Assembly: GCA_035235625.1 (NCBI GenBank)
Contig: CP141145.1
Coordinates: forward strand, 28,398,563-28,462,562
DNA from: Saururus chinensis
Taxonomy: Eukaryota; Streptophyta; Magnoliopsida; Piperales; Saururaceae
DNA: 64,000 nt
Direction: 5' to 3'
A program made the translations under genes and the position numbers. Below, in pieces: positions 13,501 to 25,215 of the stretch (the first letter of the stretch is position 1; each line of letters starts with the position of its first letter). The notes below the pieces were generated by a model. The model had not been told where the DNA came from and made no database searches. It saw only the letters and a program-made list of their open reading frames with translations.

Positions 13501-16500
13501 CAGTAACAAGAGAGAACCAAAAGGTTTGATTATGCAACATTATCAAGGAGGTCTTGCAAAATTAATACTCCCTCTGTCCCATATTAACAGATCCATTTAG
13601 TTTTTTAAAGTAAACTAATTTTAGTTCATTTTGAAAAATCAAATGGAGCTATTAATGTACATCGGAGGGAGAAAGTAATTGATGATTACATCTACTAAGC
13701 AACCTTCAATTGTCGTAATACTGTTGGATATCCAAGTGATAGAACACACAAACACATTTACAAATACACATAACAATGAGAGAGAACTGTACATTTAACA
13801 TCTATATTTGGAGAAAAGATGATGGAAATGAAAAGGAAAAGAACCACAAAATATTTGGAAAGGATCACATTCCAACATTTTGCATATTCAAAAACTGAAA
13901 ACGAGATATTCCTTAGAAATACTAGATAATTAACATTAAACATATGTACCCGAATTGAGTCCAGATTTCTACTGTTGATAACTGAAAATAACAGAATCTA
14001 GTACATATCTAGGACTGTTGAGAACTGAAAACGAGTATACCTCAAGCATAATCACCCAACATGGCCGAGGGTCCACATTCCCTAGGATAAGGTGAAAGGA
14101 TTAAATATAAGCAAGAGAAAAACTAATACAAACAGATTTTCACAAATAGTAAAGCAAATAATTCAAGAAATTGACCTGCAAAGACATAGGAGAAGAAAAC
14201 AATGTAAACCCCCAGCTTCTGTGGGGGATCCAATGGCTATCAATGAATTAGGGCATACAATCTCAAAATATTCATTCGTGTGAATTTTCAGTTATGTAAT
14301 TGACAGCTTGAAGTTGTCACATGCATGCAAATAGATGCAAATTTTGTTGGTCCCTTAATTCAACAGCCCATTTTCTACTTCCCTGAACCTAAGTAATCAT
14401 CCCGCAAAACTGGGTTACACATCTTCTTACAAGGAGGTGCATTCGCATCATAAAATTTATTTGAAGAATAACACAATTAAAAGGTGTCACATTTTCTTAC
14501 TGATGAAGCAAGGCATCTGAGAATTGTTTATCCAGGCATGCTTTTGGCCCACATATTTCAGGTTTTGCAACTGGCTTTCATTTATTAATATTTACCTTTC
14601 AACAAACATTGCATCTGATTCACAGCCTCACTTACTGAATTTAACTTGTGTATCATGTTCAGATTACCAGTATCATATAAAATTCAGTTAATAGATGATG
14701 CATCTCAGGAATGTTAGGGCCAAAATCGTAGTTGTTGTTTGATATATCTTCGTGCTAATGGTGAAAAACAGAGGTATTTCATGGCAATAGGGCACCTTAA
14801 CAATATTGTGGTCAAGGATTGAAGTTCCTCTCACTAAATCGGAATCCTCAATAACAATTGAAAAGAAGATCTTAATATCAAACATCAAAAGTTAGATACA
14901 TATCCTAAAACCATCAACACCTTTTAGCTCTTCTTACAGCTACAAAAAATGTGGTGTCACACACATGAAACTATGTTTCAAATTCTTCTTCCCCTGCAAT
15001 CCTATTCATTACTAACTTTTGTTGCTCTATCAGTTGGTACAGAGGCATTACTCCTCATTTATGACTTAAGATCATGATACAGAGTGAAAATTTTCTGTCA
15101 CATCATAATGCTGATTGTTTTCATAATTTAAAGTTTGAATTTAAGTACTTAAACATGCCGTAGGAAAAGTTCTCACTTCAACAATCCACAAACAATGAAA
15201 AGGACTTACCCCATCCACTTTTATCTGCAGCATCACGATTTTCAACGCTGAATCTTGATAAATGGCTGCGAACTTCTCCAACTGTTTCTAATTGTTTCTC
15301 AGCCAGTAAGGAACTAATTTCCACAGACCTACATGCAGCAGTATTTCTATCTTAGATTACTGAAATTCTTATTACACAGAATTAGACAATAAATACATTC
15401 ATGTCAAATTGAAGAAATGAAAAGAAACAAATGGCCATAAAAGAAAGAATTATATTGTAAATACCAATGATAGAACAGTTTACTCAGCTAGAACTAGTCC
15501 TCTATGAAAATGATTAATCCTGTGCACGGTAACAATATTCCAGGTTCCCACAAGGCCAATTTTCAATTGCACTTCCTCCATCTACCCAAATTTTTTTGAG
15601 AAAATGCTTAAAACAATTTCACAGACTACCAGCACAATGAGACCAAGTCTGGGCTGAGCTGAGTCAAGCATCCAGTTTTTCTAAGTCTACGAATTGTTGC
15701 TGACCAAGTGACCATAAAAATAATAATCTACACTGTAGCCTAACTGATTAGGCTGGATACACAGATTTTCCAATTTCCTTTAATTTTGTTATGAATTCTA
15801 GACAAAATGTTTTATTGCCAGGTTTTACTTCATGTCTTTTCCAATCCTCTCACAAAAGAGTAATGTACATTCACATAACTAAGATAATCACAGGCACCAA
15901 TTAGATTATTCTTCAATGTCTGTCAACTATTATAATGCATTTTGTTTTGCACCACTGAATTCTGCCGTTGTAAATATTTTCAAACACAAACAATAAAAGG
16001 TCTAAGAATATAGAGTGGACATACACGTAGCTCAGGTTTTTGTAGACTTTTAGCGGAGCATTCAACATAAGGTAATCCATGATACACTTTGCGCATGTTC
16101 CTGAACCACCACCAATTTCATATATCTGAACAGACAATTAAATAAGCCTTACTAATACATGAAGTCAAAGATATAAAACATATGCATATATAGATAGAGA
16201 GAGGAGATTTGTACGAACAACCATAAGATTGATAGTCATCTTATTAAAATGCCATACAACATGCTCACATAACTACCTAGTAAACTATCCCATTTTGTCT
16301 GATCGCTTAACAATTGGGACAAGACACATCAGTTTGTAGAGAGGGTCCAAATTGAACTCAAGTCAAGTTCTAGGCATACATCCTCCTTGTTACATATTAA
16401 TTCTTCAAAAAAATGTTAAAAAAATAAAATTTAAAAGCTCACTTTAAGAGGCACTGAGAGGTCAGCAGTGCGTAAAATTGCTTCAGCAATACCATGTGCA

Positions 16501-19500
16501 TACCAGGGCTGCAAAGCAATGTGAGGTACCCATTTAGAACATGAGATAATAAACAATAGCGAAATGAAAAAACAAAGGTGCATTTTAACATTGCATCTGT
16601 GCACTACTAATGAGCCATTGTTAGGCACTGAAGCCAAAAGATTGAGCATTTAAGATTATTCAGTAGTAATTATAGGGAAACTTCAAAATTCCAATTCCAT
16701 GAATCTACTTCCAGCATACATTTTACTATCCAACTAAACCCAATGAACTTCTTCAGCGTTAACTTTACCAAAGATTTCAGAGACATCCCAACCTAACAAA
16801 ATTGAAACGCATACAAATCAAAGTGCGCTGCTCTTCAATTTCACTCTATTTTAAGTTATTTTTATAATTAAATAGTGTTTGTCCAAACAATTTCTTAGTA
16901 GCTCAGTCCACATCCTCTAGCTCCATCAATAAGCCTTCTGTCAGTTCCCCACGGCTGTCAATAGTGGTATGCTCTGCACATGCCATCATAAGTTTTGACA
17001 CCTAACTTCTCTTAAATAAATACATACTTGTATCATCCCTGTTTTCCCAATCATTCATCTCAACTATAGCAAATCCAACAAAATGATGAGTGTTACTTCT
17101 TGCATAAACGTGTGCATGATCTACAATCAAGCATCTTTCTATTAAAATTATAACCAAAGTATAATGTTTGTTAGTTGTCGTTATTCTATAATATATTATA
17201 GTTTTCTTGACACACCTTTTGGCACAAGCCCCTTTCTCAGTTCAGGGAAGTCAATCCAAAGCAGGAAGCTGGGAAGCTACTTTGTAGTTTAAGGCTGACA
17301 ATATGTTCATCACCCTACAGGTCCATCAGATAATGTTAATTAGTTGAAGTGTCATATACAACGAACGGGTCCTAAGGCTTTCCAACTTATAATATCAGAT
17401 CTCATTCGTCGTAAAATTACATTTTAAGAACATGCGCAGAAGAAAATATATATGACAATTTTCATCCAACTCAAAACAGAATGTTTTTCCTTTAATATAG
17501 AATTAAGTACAAAACCATCTCATAAAATAGTAAATAATCAGCCATTAATCGCTTCAGGACCATGTTGATGAGGAGCTACATCATGTTCAACAAAAAACCA
17601 ATGGTATCTATAATTAAACCTGTTATCATCATAAAACTTGTGCTAGAAATATATTGTGTAATAGGTCACAAGTGGAGTCCTCCTTCACCACCCGGAAAGA
17701 AAGCGATGAATAATGGTACTCACTCTGTCCCAAATCAATAGCTACAATTGGTTTTTCAAAATGAAATAATTAATTTCATTTTGAAAAACCAAATGTAGCT
17801 ATTAATTTGGGACAAAGGGAGTATAATCTAAAAATGGATCGCACAACGAGTCTATGATGAGGTCGTGAAAAGAGAGCACTGCCTTCAAAGAGAAGCACAT
17901 AATTAGCAACTAGAATACAAGGAAAGTATCCATACTTTAAAAATTTCAACAGGAGTGAACCATGCTATGTCATGCTCCCTGTAAAGGTTATCTAAGTATT
18001 GCAAGTAAGCCTTCCGACCTGTAGTAGATAAGACATATTTGTTAGTAGGGGCAAGAAAATGAAGACAGCTAGACATAAACATTTAAACTCCAAACTGTTG
18101 CTTCCACACTGAGACACGTACAACAATGCACATGCAAGCAACCTGGATCATAAGGTAAATGTAAGAACCAATCAAGTTACCAGCAATACTTGCTAATTAT
18201 CATCTTAATTTATTGTAATCAAGTATCACCTTTTCCCAACAATTTGGGGTTGGCGACATAGATCTTATGCCTCCATTCAAGCCTATTTTGTGCCAACTCT
18301 TTTGTAAAAGATAGCATAGTCATATCCTTATTAATTCTATCTAAGTTCTCTTAGGCCTCTCTCTCCCTTTTTTAACATTATTTACGTAAAACTCTTCCAA
18401 CCTTCTTACCGGGGCATCTATTGGTCTTTTTTGTGCATGCCCGTACCAACGCAACCTACGCACTCTGAGCTTCTTCCCTAGAGCCGCTACCCCTAAGTTC
18501 TAATGTATATACTCATTTTTTATCGTATCTTTCCTAACTATTCTACATATCCACCTTAACATCTACATTTCAGCTATATTTAGTTTGAAAGAATGTAAAA
18601 AAAAATACTAAACTTATACTCATCTAAAAAAAGTACTAAACTTTTCTTTGAAAGAAGGTGAAAAACATAATATTCAACACGGAAAATGTAGGTAACACCA
18701 AATTAACATATAAAGCTGTACATTGTATCGCTAATATATATATATATATATAACTAGCTCAAAACTTCTGATTGAGCATCATATGGATGAATGACACCTG
18801 AAGTCAAAGACACCCATGTCTACCAAATGTAGAATTATCCAGCAATCTGTTAGCCGCTTAAGAAGCTACCATTCAAATGTTAATGGATAGATCACGACAT
18901 CAGGCGAGCCATACCTTCTCCAGGAAATTTGAAAGACGTTATGACCATGAAACTCTCGTTTTCCCTCAATATGCCATTCTAACATACTCGTCGGCAAGAA
19001 TTCTAGCTCCATAATGTTTCCTAAATACTTACCCTTCCGCCTTTTCTTACTACAATTCAATTGCAATACGGCCTATAATAACAGCAAAAAAATACACTGA
19101 AAGGAAGAAGCAGAGCTCTGTCATACCTTCAAGTGTATTGAACTTGATACCCTTCTCGAGGTGCCCCACTGATCCAGACCTCTTAGCGAAGTACCCATGT
19201 TCCGGGTTGTACAGCGCTGAGTGGATGAAATCCCGCACCTAGAAGCAGAGCCCAAACACAATCAGCTCGAACAGCAACCAACCGCAGTACAAACAAGAAA
19301 AATCGCATAAAAAAACGACAAAGCAGAATAAGAAAAAGCAAAACGCCACCAGCATAGGAGTGTCGCCGACAATGCCAGTAGAAAATGCAGCTACAGACGA
19401 CCGCGAGACAGCCGAAGCATCCATCGGACGAACTGCTAAAACCACAACCGTAAATAACTTAGAGACAGAAAAACAATAGCACGTTTCGCAGCACACATGG

Positions 19501-19577
19501 AGAGGGAGAGCACCATCGGCGGTTCGTCTCAGCAAGGAGACGAGTGAGAGAGGAGACTTTTTGCACCGGAGGGCCAT
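10509..19577 (-). CDS. NDUFAF7: NDUFAF7/MidA-like SAM-dependent methyltransferase (DUF185), putative mitochondrial complex I assembly factor
   Basis: Thirteen exons, read high to low: 19577-19350, 19238-19127, 18018-17936, 16508-16443, 16125-16025, 15328-15210, 14081-14041, 13209-13121, 12635-12455, 12369-12253, 11708-11664, 11014-10883, 10640-10509. They join in frame to 481 aa. Exons 2-13 are secure: phases agree and the protein reads VRDFIHSALYNPEHGYF, then the SAM-binding IYEIGGGSGTC (about residue 164), CWVIMLEVLDNLPHDLIY, WLPTGSL, SLIASDFSYLPDV, GERAPLVSTK, FFPTDFWLL and SFMEEFGLPSKTRTKDG. These match plant DUF185 proteins such as the Arabidopsis At3g28700 type. Exon 1 is Arg/Ser-rich like a mitochondrial presequence, but its donor (GTGGCG) is weak and its 3' end is uncertain. 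Human NDUFAF7 methylates an NDUFS2 arginine; the same role here is inferred. Introns carry two MITEs and a LINE remnant. Confidence 0.88.
13568..13671. mobile_element. Stowaway-like MITE in a NDUFAF7-like intron
   Basis: About 104 bp with terminal inverted repeats CTCCCTCTGTCCC and TCGGAGGGAG, TA on the left side, and a foldable interior with CATTTAG..AAATGGAGC arms. It shares sequence with the elements at 17719 and 60118. Confidence 0.75.
17719..17821. mobile_element. Stowaway-like MITE, near-perfect palindrome, in a NDUFAF7-like intron
   Basis: 103 bp flanked by TA on both sides (17717-17718 and 17822-17823). The ends are CTCACTCTGTCCCAAAT and ATTTGGGACAAAGGGAG, and almost the whole element folds on itself through TTTTTCAAAATGAAAT and ATTTCATTTTGAAAAA. 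The TA duplication and CTCCCTC-type ends are the hallmark of Stowaway/Tc1-mariner MITEs. Confidence 0.9.
18225..18560 (-). mobile_element. RTE-type LINE 3' remnant in NDUFAF7-like intron 2
   Basis: The minus strand reads the same tail as the copy at 4528-4815: LRWYGHAQKRPIDAPVRRL-like, GRERPKRT, then HKIYVANPKLLGKG with frameshifts and stops. It extends slightly further 5', into a MLRWICRIVRKD-like motif. It is degenerate and 5' truncated, and like the first copy it lies in the sense direction of its host gene. Confidence 0.75.
18733..18752. repeat. (TA)n microsatellite
   Basis: About 10 TA units in NDUFAF7-like intron 2, close to the LINE remnant. Confidence 0.9.
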
Positions 19578-19818
19578 TGCTCGTATATCGGAAGAGGAGG
19601 CTTTCGCCGATCTCCGCCAGCCCGCACCTGTTTGCGTTTTTGCCTCAACCAGCAGCAGCAGCTTCCTGTGATGAGAAGAGCTATGTTTGTGGGCCCCGTT
19701 AGGCGGGGCCCAGGGAAATCACCAAACATGGAGCGGGACCCACCAAGGAACGAGGAACACGCGCGAGCCACGCTCAAAGCCGAGCGCGCTCCGGCGAAGG
19801 ATTGAACTTCTGGTGGCC
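19578..19818. promoter_or_regulatory. Bidirectional promoter between the NDUFAF7-like gene and SUFD
   Basis: Only 241 bp separate the two divergent start codons, so both 5' UTRs and both core promoters must lie here or overlap the coding exons. No TATA box is obvious in either direction. The centre holds the GC palindrome described separately. TATA-less promoters with TGGGCC (site II) elements are typical of plant housekeeping and organelle-biogenesis genes. Shared control is inferred from geometry. Confidence 0.75.
19690..19712. promoter_or_regulatory. Perfect 9-bp-arm palindrome with site II (TGGGCC) on both strands
   Basis: TGGGCCCCG, five-base spacer TTAGG, then CGGGGCCCA. Each arm presents TGGGCC, one per strand, facing opposite genes. 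TGGGCY site II elements are known binding sites for TCP factors in promoters of mitochondrial and ribosomal protein genes. Function here is inferred. Confidence 0.7.
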
Positions 19819-22800
19819 ATGGCTTCGACTGCCTTCTCCGCCCCGTTCCGCCTCCTCCAGCCGAGCCCTCTCTCCGCCTCCGGCAAGCCGAGGCGCCGGA
19901 CCACCGGATTCCGGACCCACTCCGCCCTCTCCGACCCCTTCGTCCTCCAGCTTGCGGAGACATTCGAAGACTCCCTCTCCACTTCTTCCTCCCCTTCTCC
20001 TCCTCTGCTCCAGAAGCTTCGAGACTCGTCCTCCTCGTCCGTACTCTCCAAGTCCTGGCCCTCCCGCAAAGATGAACCATTCCGCTTCACCGATGTCTCC
20101 TTCCTCAAGCAATCCGACATCACGCCCGTCTCTATCTCCCCGGCCCAGCAGAAATCCCCTCAAATTCCCGATTTTTCTGGCTCCCAATTACCCTCTCTGG
20201 TCGTTGTCGACGGGCGAGTGGAGCCTGGCCTCTCTAACCTTTCTGGCGTTCCGTCAGACATCTTCGTGGGGAGCATCTCCACTGCGCCGGATTCACTTAT
20301 TCCAATCGTCTCAGATTGCATAGCCGAATTCCCGGACGGCGACCTGTTCTGGGACCTTAATGGCATTGGGGCTCCGGACGTGGCCGTCATCTACGTCCCT
20401 GCGGGGGCTCGCATGGTGGAGCAACCCCTCCATCTCGTGTTTTCTTCGGTGCAGGGAGGCGAGCACGGGTCGAATAAGCTGCCCGTGTCGAACCCCAGGT
20501 GTATTGTTGTGGTGGAGAAGGGCGGGGAGATTGGGATTATTGAGGAGTACTTAGATGGTGAAGATGGTGGCAAGTGTTACTGGGCGAATTCGGTGATGGA
20601 GATTCTGATTGAGGAAGGTGCGAAATTCCGCCATTCCTATGTACAGAGGCAAGCGGCCAACGCTGCACACATCAAATGGACGTTCGTAAGGCAGGTGAGT
20701 TTTTCGTTTCGCATTGAATTCGATTTGTAGTCAATGATACCAAGAATTCTGACTGTAATAGAATGTCGATTACTTACCATCTTTCTTAGCTTGCACAAAT
20801 GGATTTTGGTATATCTTCTTTTGTGATTCCTTTTATAATTTCCTCAATAATCTTTGTTGATGGTCACTGTTATCTCTTGTAGCTGACTATAGTTGAGCAG
20901 TATATAGGTGTGTCTCCTTTTTTTGCAAAGATCTGGTTATTACTAATAGAGGTGCATTCTGATTTTGAATGTTGAGAACTAGAACCTTATGTTTATGTAG
21001 CGTGTTCAAACTCGTTGCCTTTGATGTTAATTCCTAAATGTTGCAGCAAGTTTTACCTTATTCTAGGCGATAAATTGTAATGAGCCTGTTGTGAGCAAGT
21101 TGGTGGTCAAACTTGCCATTAAATTTATGAACTAATTGTAAGAAGCAAGGAAGATTCAAAGTTTCATAGTAGATTGACTTGAGAGTCAATCATACCGTTG
21201 GATGTTCGAATTCAGCCTGTCAAGATACTAATATGCGGAGATTGCAGAGCTGAGAAACTGTCAGAGTTAAGCTTACTTATCGTGCTTTGGATTTAAGAAT
21301 GGATTGGCTCAGCCTGGTGGAGCTCATTGTTGATCTGCTTATATCTCCTCTCTTTCCATTTCCTCCTCCGAATTTGATGTTTTCGAAGCAGAAACTGTCC
21401 TACTCTTTACATGGCACACAACTAATGTAGAAGGCAAATTAGTCAGTCTTTAGATGGCTGACTAATCATGCTACAGCCATGTCAGAGGAAATTGTGGCTT
21501 TTTGTAAAAATGGAAACTGTAAGTTGCTGGTCTTCACCACACAAATGTGCACCAGAAATTTTTTATTTTTATTTTTTGCAGTTTTCCTTGTGCTCAGTTT
21601 TTTTTTTTTTAGTTTTCCACATGCTCCGTTGTTTTTTTATTTTATATTTTACATATAGGTATACTCACTTACCTTCACACACTGGGAAAGATCCAACCAG
21701 CCCAACTAAGGCTGGATTGGCTTTTTTTCTTTGTATATTTTTTATCTGAATATTAGTTATGTGATTGAGCTTCTATGGAAATCAGTAAAGGAAGAACTAT
21801 CTTTTTATTTCTTATTTCTGATAACCTTTGGTAGGTTTTAGCCCATATGTATTATGGTGATAGCTTTAATTGAGATAGTTGTGTCCTATATACTGCTCAT
21901 CTCTTACAAATGCCTTCCCACTCTTTTGACCGCTTGCTGATGGTAAAGCAGCTTGCCTTTTCCTAATGATTTAAGTTATTGACGTATCATGTTCTTAGAA
22001 TATGCTACTTGGTGCAGGCCTCAGCAAGTATGTATGAACTTGTAGAGATTAGTACAGGGGGTAAGCTGAGCAGACATAATCTCCATATCCAACAGTTGGG
22101 CCCTGACACTCAGACAGAACTATGTGCATTTCACTTATGCGGGGATAACCAGACACAAGATCTACATAGTAGATTGATCTTGGATTACCCACGAGGAAAA
22201 TCTCAGCAGCTTCACAAGTGCATTGTGACTCATTCATCTGGAAAAGCTGTATTTGATGGGAATATTAAAGTTAACAGGTACTTTGTTAGCTTCTTAAAGT
22301 AAAGGTGATATTGGTCATTACTTCGTAAATTTATCTTCTTTAATTTTTAGCTTACTAACTGTGCATATGTTTGTTTAATTTCACAATAACCTTTTATTTT
22401 TGTTTTCAATTGGGAAAATCAGGTTTTTGTCAAAATGTTTGTCTTAAATTTAAGTTGTTTATTTTCTATGTACTCTTTTGCATCACCATGAAGTTGGAAC
22501 TGTTTAAACACGAAATGTTTTGATAAGAACCATGAAGAATTTTTTAAAACCCTTGTATCCTGATTACTTTTATAGAAAAGGTCAACTTCTATGACACTGA
22601 TATTTCTTTCAGGAGCCAAATGTTTTTGTATCATTTAATTTTCTATCATTATAATCAATTTCACTTGATTTCATTTGTCTGTCTTTCTCTGTTTACTTTC
22701 TTTGATACTGGGAATCCAGCCTGAACAAACTTGAGCTTGAATCAGTTGGCCCAGAATACTAGCATAGATTAATAACAATTAACAAATAAGCTTTTATGTC

Positions 22801-23335
22801 ATAGATCTTTCTATGACAGAGTGACATGTTATCTGAAGTTTAAAATGATAATTGCAAGATATAATTATGAAAAGATTGTCTAAGATGTAATTTGTTGTTA
22901 AGATTCTAATGTGATTGCATGTTGATACTTCAGAGCTAGATAATCTTGAAGTGTAACTATATCATATGCTTTCTGCGTGCCTGAGAATAATACTCGATCA
23001 TCTTGTCGTTACGCTGTTCCAGGCTCGCCCAGCAAACTGATGCTGGCCAGCTGTCTAGGACCCTCTTGTTGGCACCTAAGTCGACTGTTAATTTGAAGCC
23101 AAACCTCCAGATTGTTGCTGATGATGTCAAGTGCTCTCATGGAGCCGCCATAAGCGATCTTGAAGAAGATCAACTCTTTTACCTTCAAACACGCGGTGTA
23201 GATTTGCAGGCAGCCAGAAAGGCACTTGTCTTCTCTTTTGCAGCTGAGATTACTCAGCGTCTTCCATGCCCATCACTTCGGAGGAGGGTGGAAAATGATA
23301 TCCAAGGTGCATTGCCAGTAAAACAAGAAAGTTAA
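19819..23335 (+). CDS. SUFD: SUFD / ABCI7, chloroplast Fe-S cluster scaffold subunit
   Basis: Three exons, 19819-20694, 22018-22277 and 23023-23335, join in frame to 482 aa, close to the Arabidopsis ABCI7 (NAP6) length. The start MASTAFSAPFRLLQ was chosen over an upstream in-frame ATG at 19687 because it has a GCCATGG context and opens a Ser/Ala/Arg-rich chloroplast transit peptide (about 50 residues). The body is the SufBD beta-helix core: FWDLNGIGAPDVAVIYVPAG, CIVVVEKGGEIGIIEEY, ELVEISTGGKLSRHNLHI and, in exon 3, VKCSHGAAISDLEEDQLFYL, a highly conserved SufD motif with the functional Cys and His. SufD forms a SufBC2D complex in the plastid stroma that builds Fe-S clusters. Exon 1 is GC-rich while the introns and later exons are AT-richer, the 5' GC gradient common in monocots. 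Confidence 0.95.
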
Positions 23336-23448
23336 TTAATGAACAGAGTCAAACAGGCTTCTCATTGGAAACTCGTATAAAGACGTGACAAATCCGTCGT
23401 TGATAGAAAGAAATAGCGGATGTGCACAAATTTTGTTGTTGTTTTATC

Positions 23449-23540
23449 GGTTTACAATCTATCAGTTTCGTTTTTTTTTTCTTTTATGCTATAAACTGCC
23501 ACTCTTGGCTGTGAAAAACGAAACTGATAGATTATAAACC
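23449..23540. repeat. Long hairpin downstream of the SUFD stop codon
   Basis: Two 27-nt arms, 23449-23475 and 23514-23540, are reverse complements with one mismatch by eye (core AATCTATCAGTTTCG). The loop is about 38 nt. It starts about 115 bp after the stop codon, so it is probably in the 3' UTR. It could be a small MITE remnant or a structured RNA element. Confidence 0.85.
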
Positions 23541-24293
23541 AACTTGCTTGTAGAAGAAAAAGAGAAAATTTATACCAAAAAAAGAAAACATAGAACTGTA
23601 TAAGTTATAAAAAATCGGCAGCCAAAAACCATAGATTCATATGTTAGTAGTGAAATGAAGCCTCGTGCAGTAGTATATCGTACAGACATATCTGATGCGG
23701 GATAAATATAAGGTTTCTTTAAAATGTTTATCAAGAAAAGCAGATGCATTTGTGTATAATCCAGATTTTTAATTAACCTCTCCGTGTTTATATAGATGCC
23801 CACCTTCCCAAGTCTCTGTCACCGCACGTAAACCAAACTTTCTTTCTAGGTTGATAATCATGCCTATAATTGTGCCAGATGTAAGGCCATAATTGTAGAC
23901 AAGGCATTTAGGACAACTATTCTGCTGGCTTACATCACCCTAGTACCCTAAGAGATTTTGATAGCACTAACCATACGTATGGTTGTGGCTTATGGTAAGT
24001 GTAACCATAGGTGGAGCAAGATGGTGCCGGTTAATACTATAAAGAATATAATAAGGGAAGTCTAGTTCATGTAAGGATGAAGAGACTTGGGAAGGAGGAG
24101 AGAAGAGACGGGCAAAAGAAGGATATGAGAAAAAAAGAGATTGCAGAGGGGGTTATGTGCAAGTTTCAATGATACATAAGGTTTATGTTGTATTTTACTT
24201 TAACCTTACTTTATGTAGTGATTAAAGTAAAGAATTTATTGATGATTTCAATGGAGGCAAATCATTGGAATTAAAAGCTATATCATATCATAT

Positions 24294-24318
24294 AAATATA
24301 TATATATATATATATATA
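24294..24318. repeat. (TA)n microsatellite
   Basis: About 12 TA units with minor interruption, in the spacer after SUFD. Confidence 0.9.
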
Positions 24319-25215
24319 AAGGTTTATGTGACAATTGATGTAAGTCAAAATGTTGAATATTTTAAAAATTAGGCAGCAGCCCCAAGTCCTCTCCCACCAC
24401 ACCTCTCATAACCCAGCAAATTGGTTGATTACCCACCCTAAAAATAGCATGGCCCCCCAATTTATGAGGGCCCCCATTTGTCCTATCCTTTAATTGCTAG
24501 GGCACCGTATCTAAGAAAATAAATAAATGTATTGTTATATGTAAATTTAGGCACTCTCACACTTGGGGCTCATCTTGCCATATTGGGGCCTTATTAATCT
24601 CCTTCTACCATTTCCCCATATAGAAAAACTGATCTTTCCCTTCGTGACTGGTTTTCCAATGACCTATGAGTCTATGACCCGTCCATATGAGCAGAAGCCA
24701 GAAGTCTTCTCCTTGAAAGCAAAAACAACTGAAGTAATATGAAATAGGTTGTCAAAATCAATAACAGTTTTAAAAAGAAAGATGTTGTATTGTTTGCTTC
24801 TTATTGTATATTTTATATTTTTATCATTTCATTATATGACATAAGCTTGAACATTAAACTCCAAAAAAAGAACTTCAACCAGGGTTGTGGCAAAATTTCA
24901 TTTCTAAACTATGCCTATTGGTCCGTCTTAATGCCTTTGGATTTCCTATTGATCCATCTTAATGCCCTTGGTTCTTAAAATTGGGAAGCCCTTGCGCTGG
25001 TTAGAGAGCAGGGGTGCTCCTAATAATAAAATTTAGACAAATATTTTTAAAACTTACCAAAAAAACTCAAAATATGGGGGCCCTAATAACTTGTTGGGTG
25101 TCAAGATAGTCGGCTTAAAAATAACCCCTGTAACATGCACTACTGGTTCTGTCGGAGTAACGGTTGTTAGATTAATCAACTACATTGTCTCATGGTTGCA
25201 TGTGCCTACCACAAT

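Larger units (their letters stand above)
23336..25215. other. 3' region of SUFD and spacer
   Basis: No gene. It begins with the probable SUFD 3' UTR, which holds the hairpin at 23449-23540. A (TA)n run lies near 24294-24318. From about 24355 to 25100 there are fragments such as GGGGCCCTAATAA that look like old transposon debris, but I cannot classify them. Confidence 0.5.

Noticed and set aside
19529..20187. Minus-strand ORFs opposite SUFD exon 1
   Set aside because: Shadows of the GC-rich coding exon; the plus-strand frame gives SUFD.
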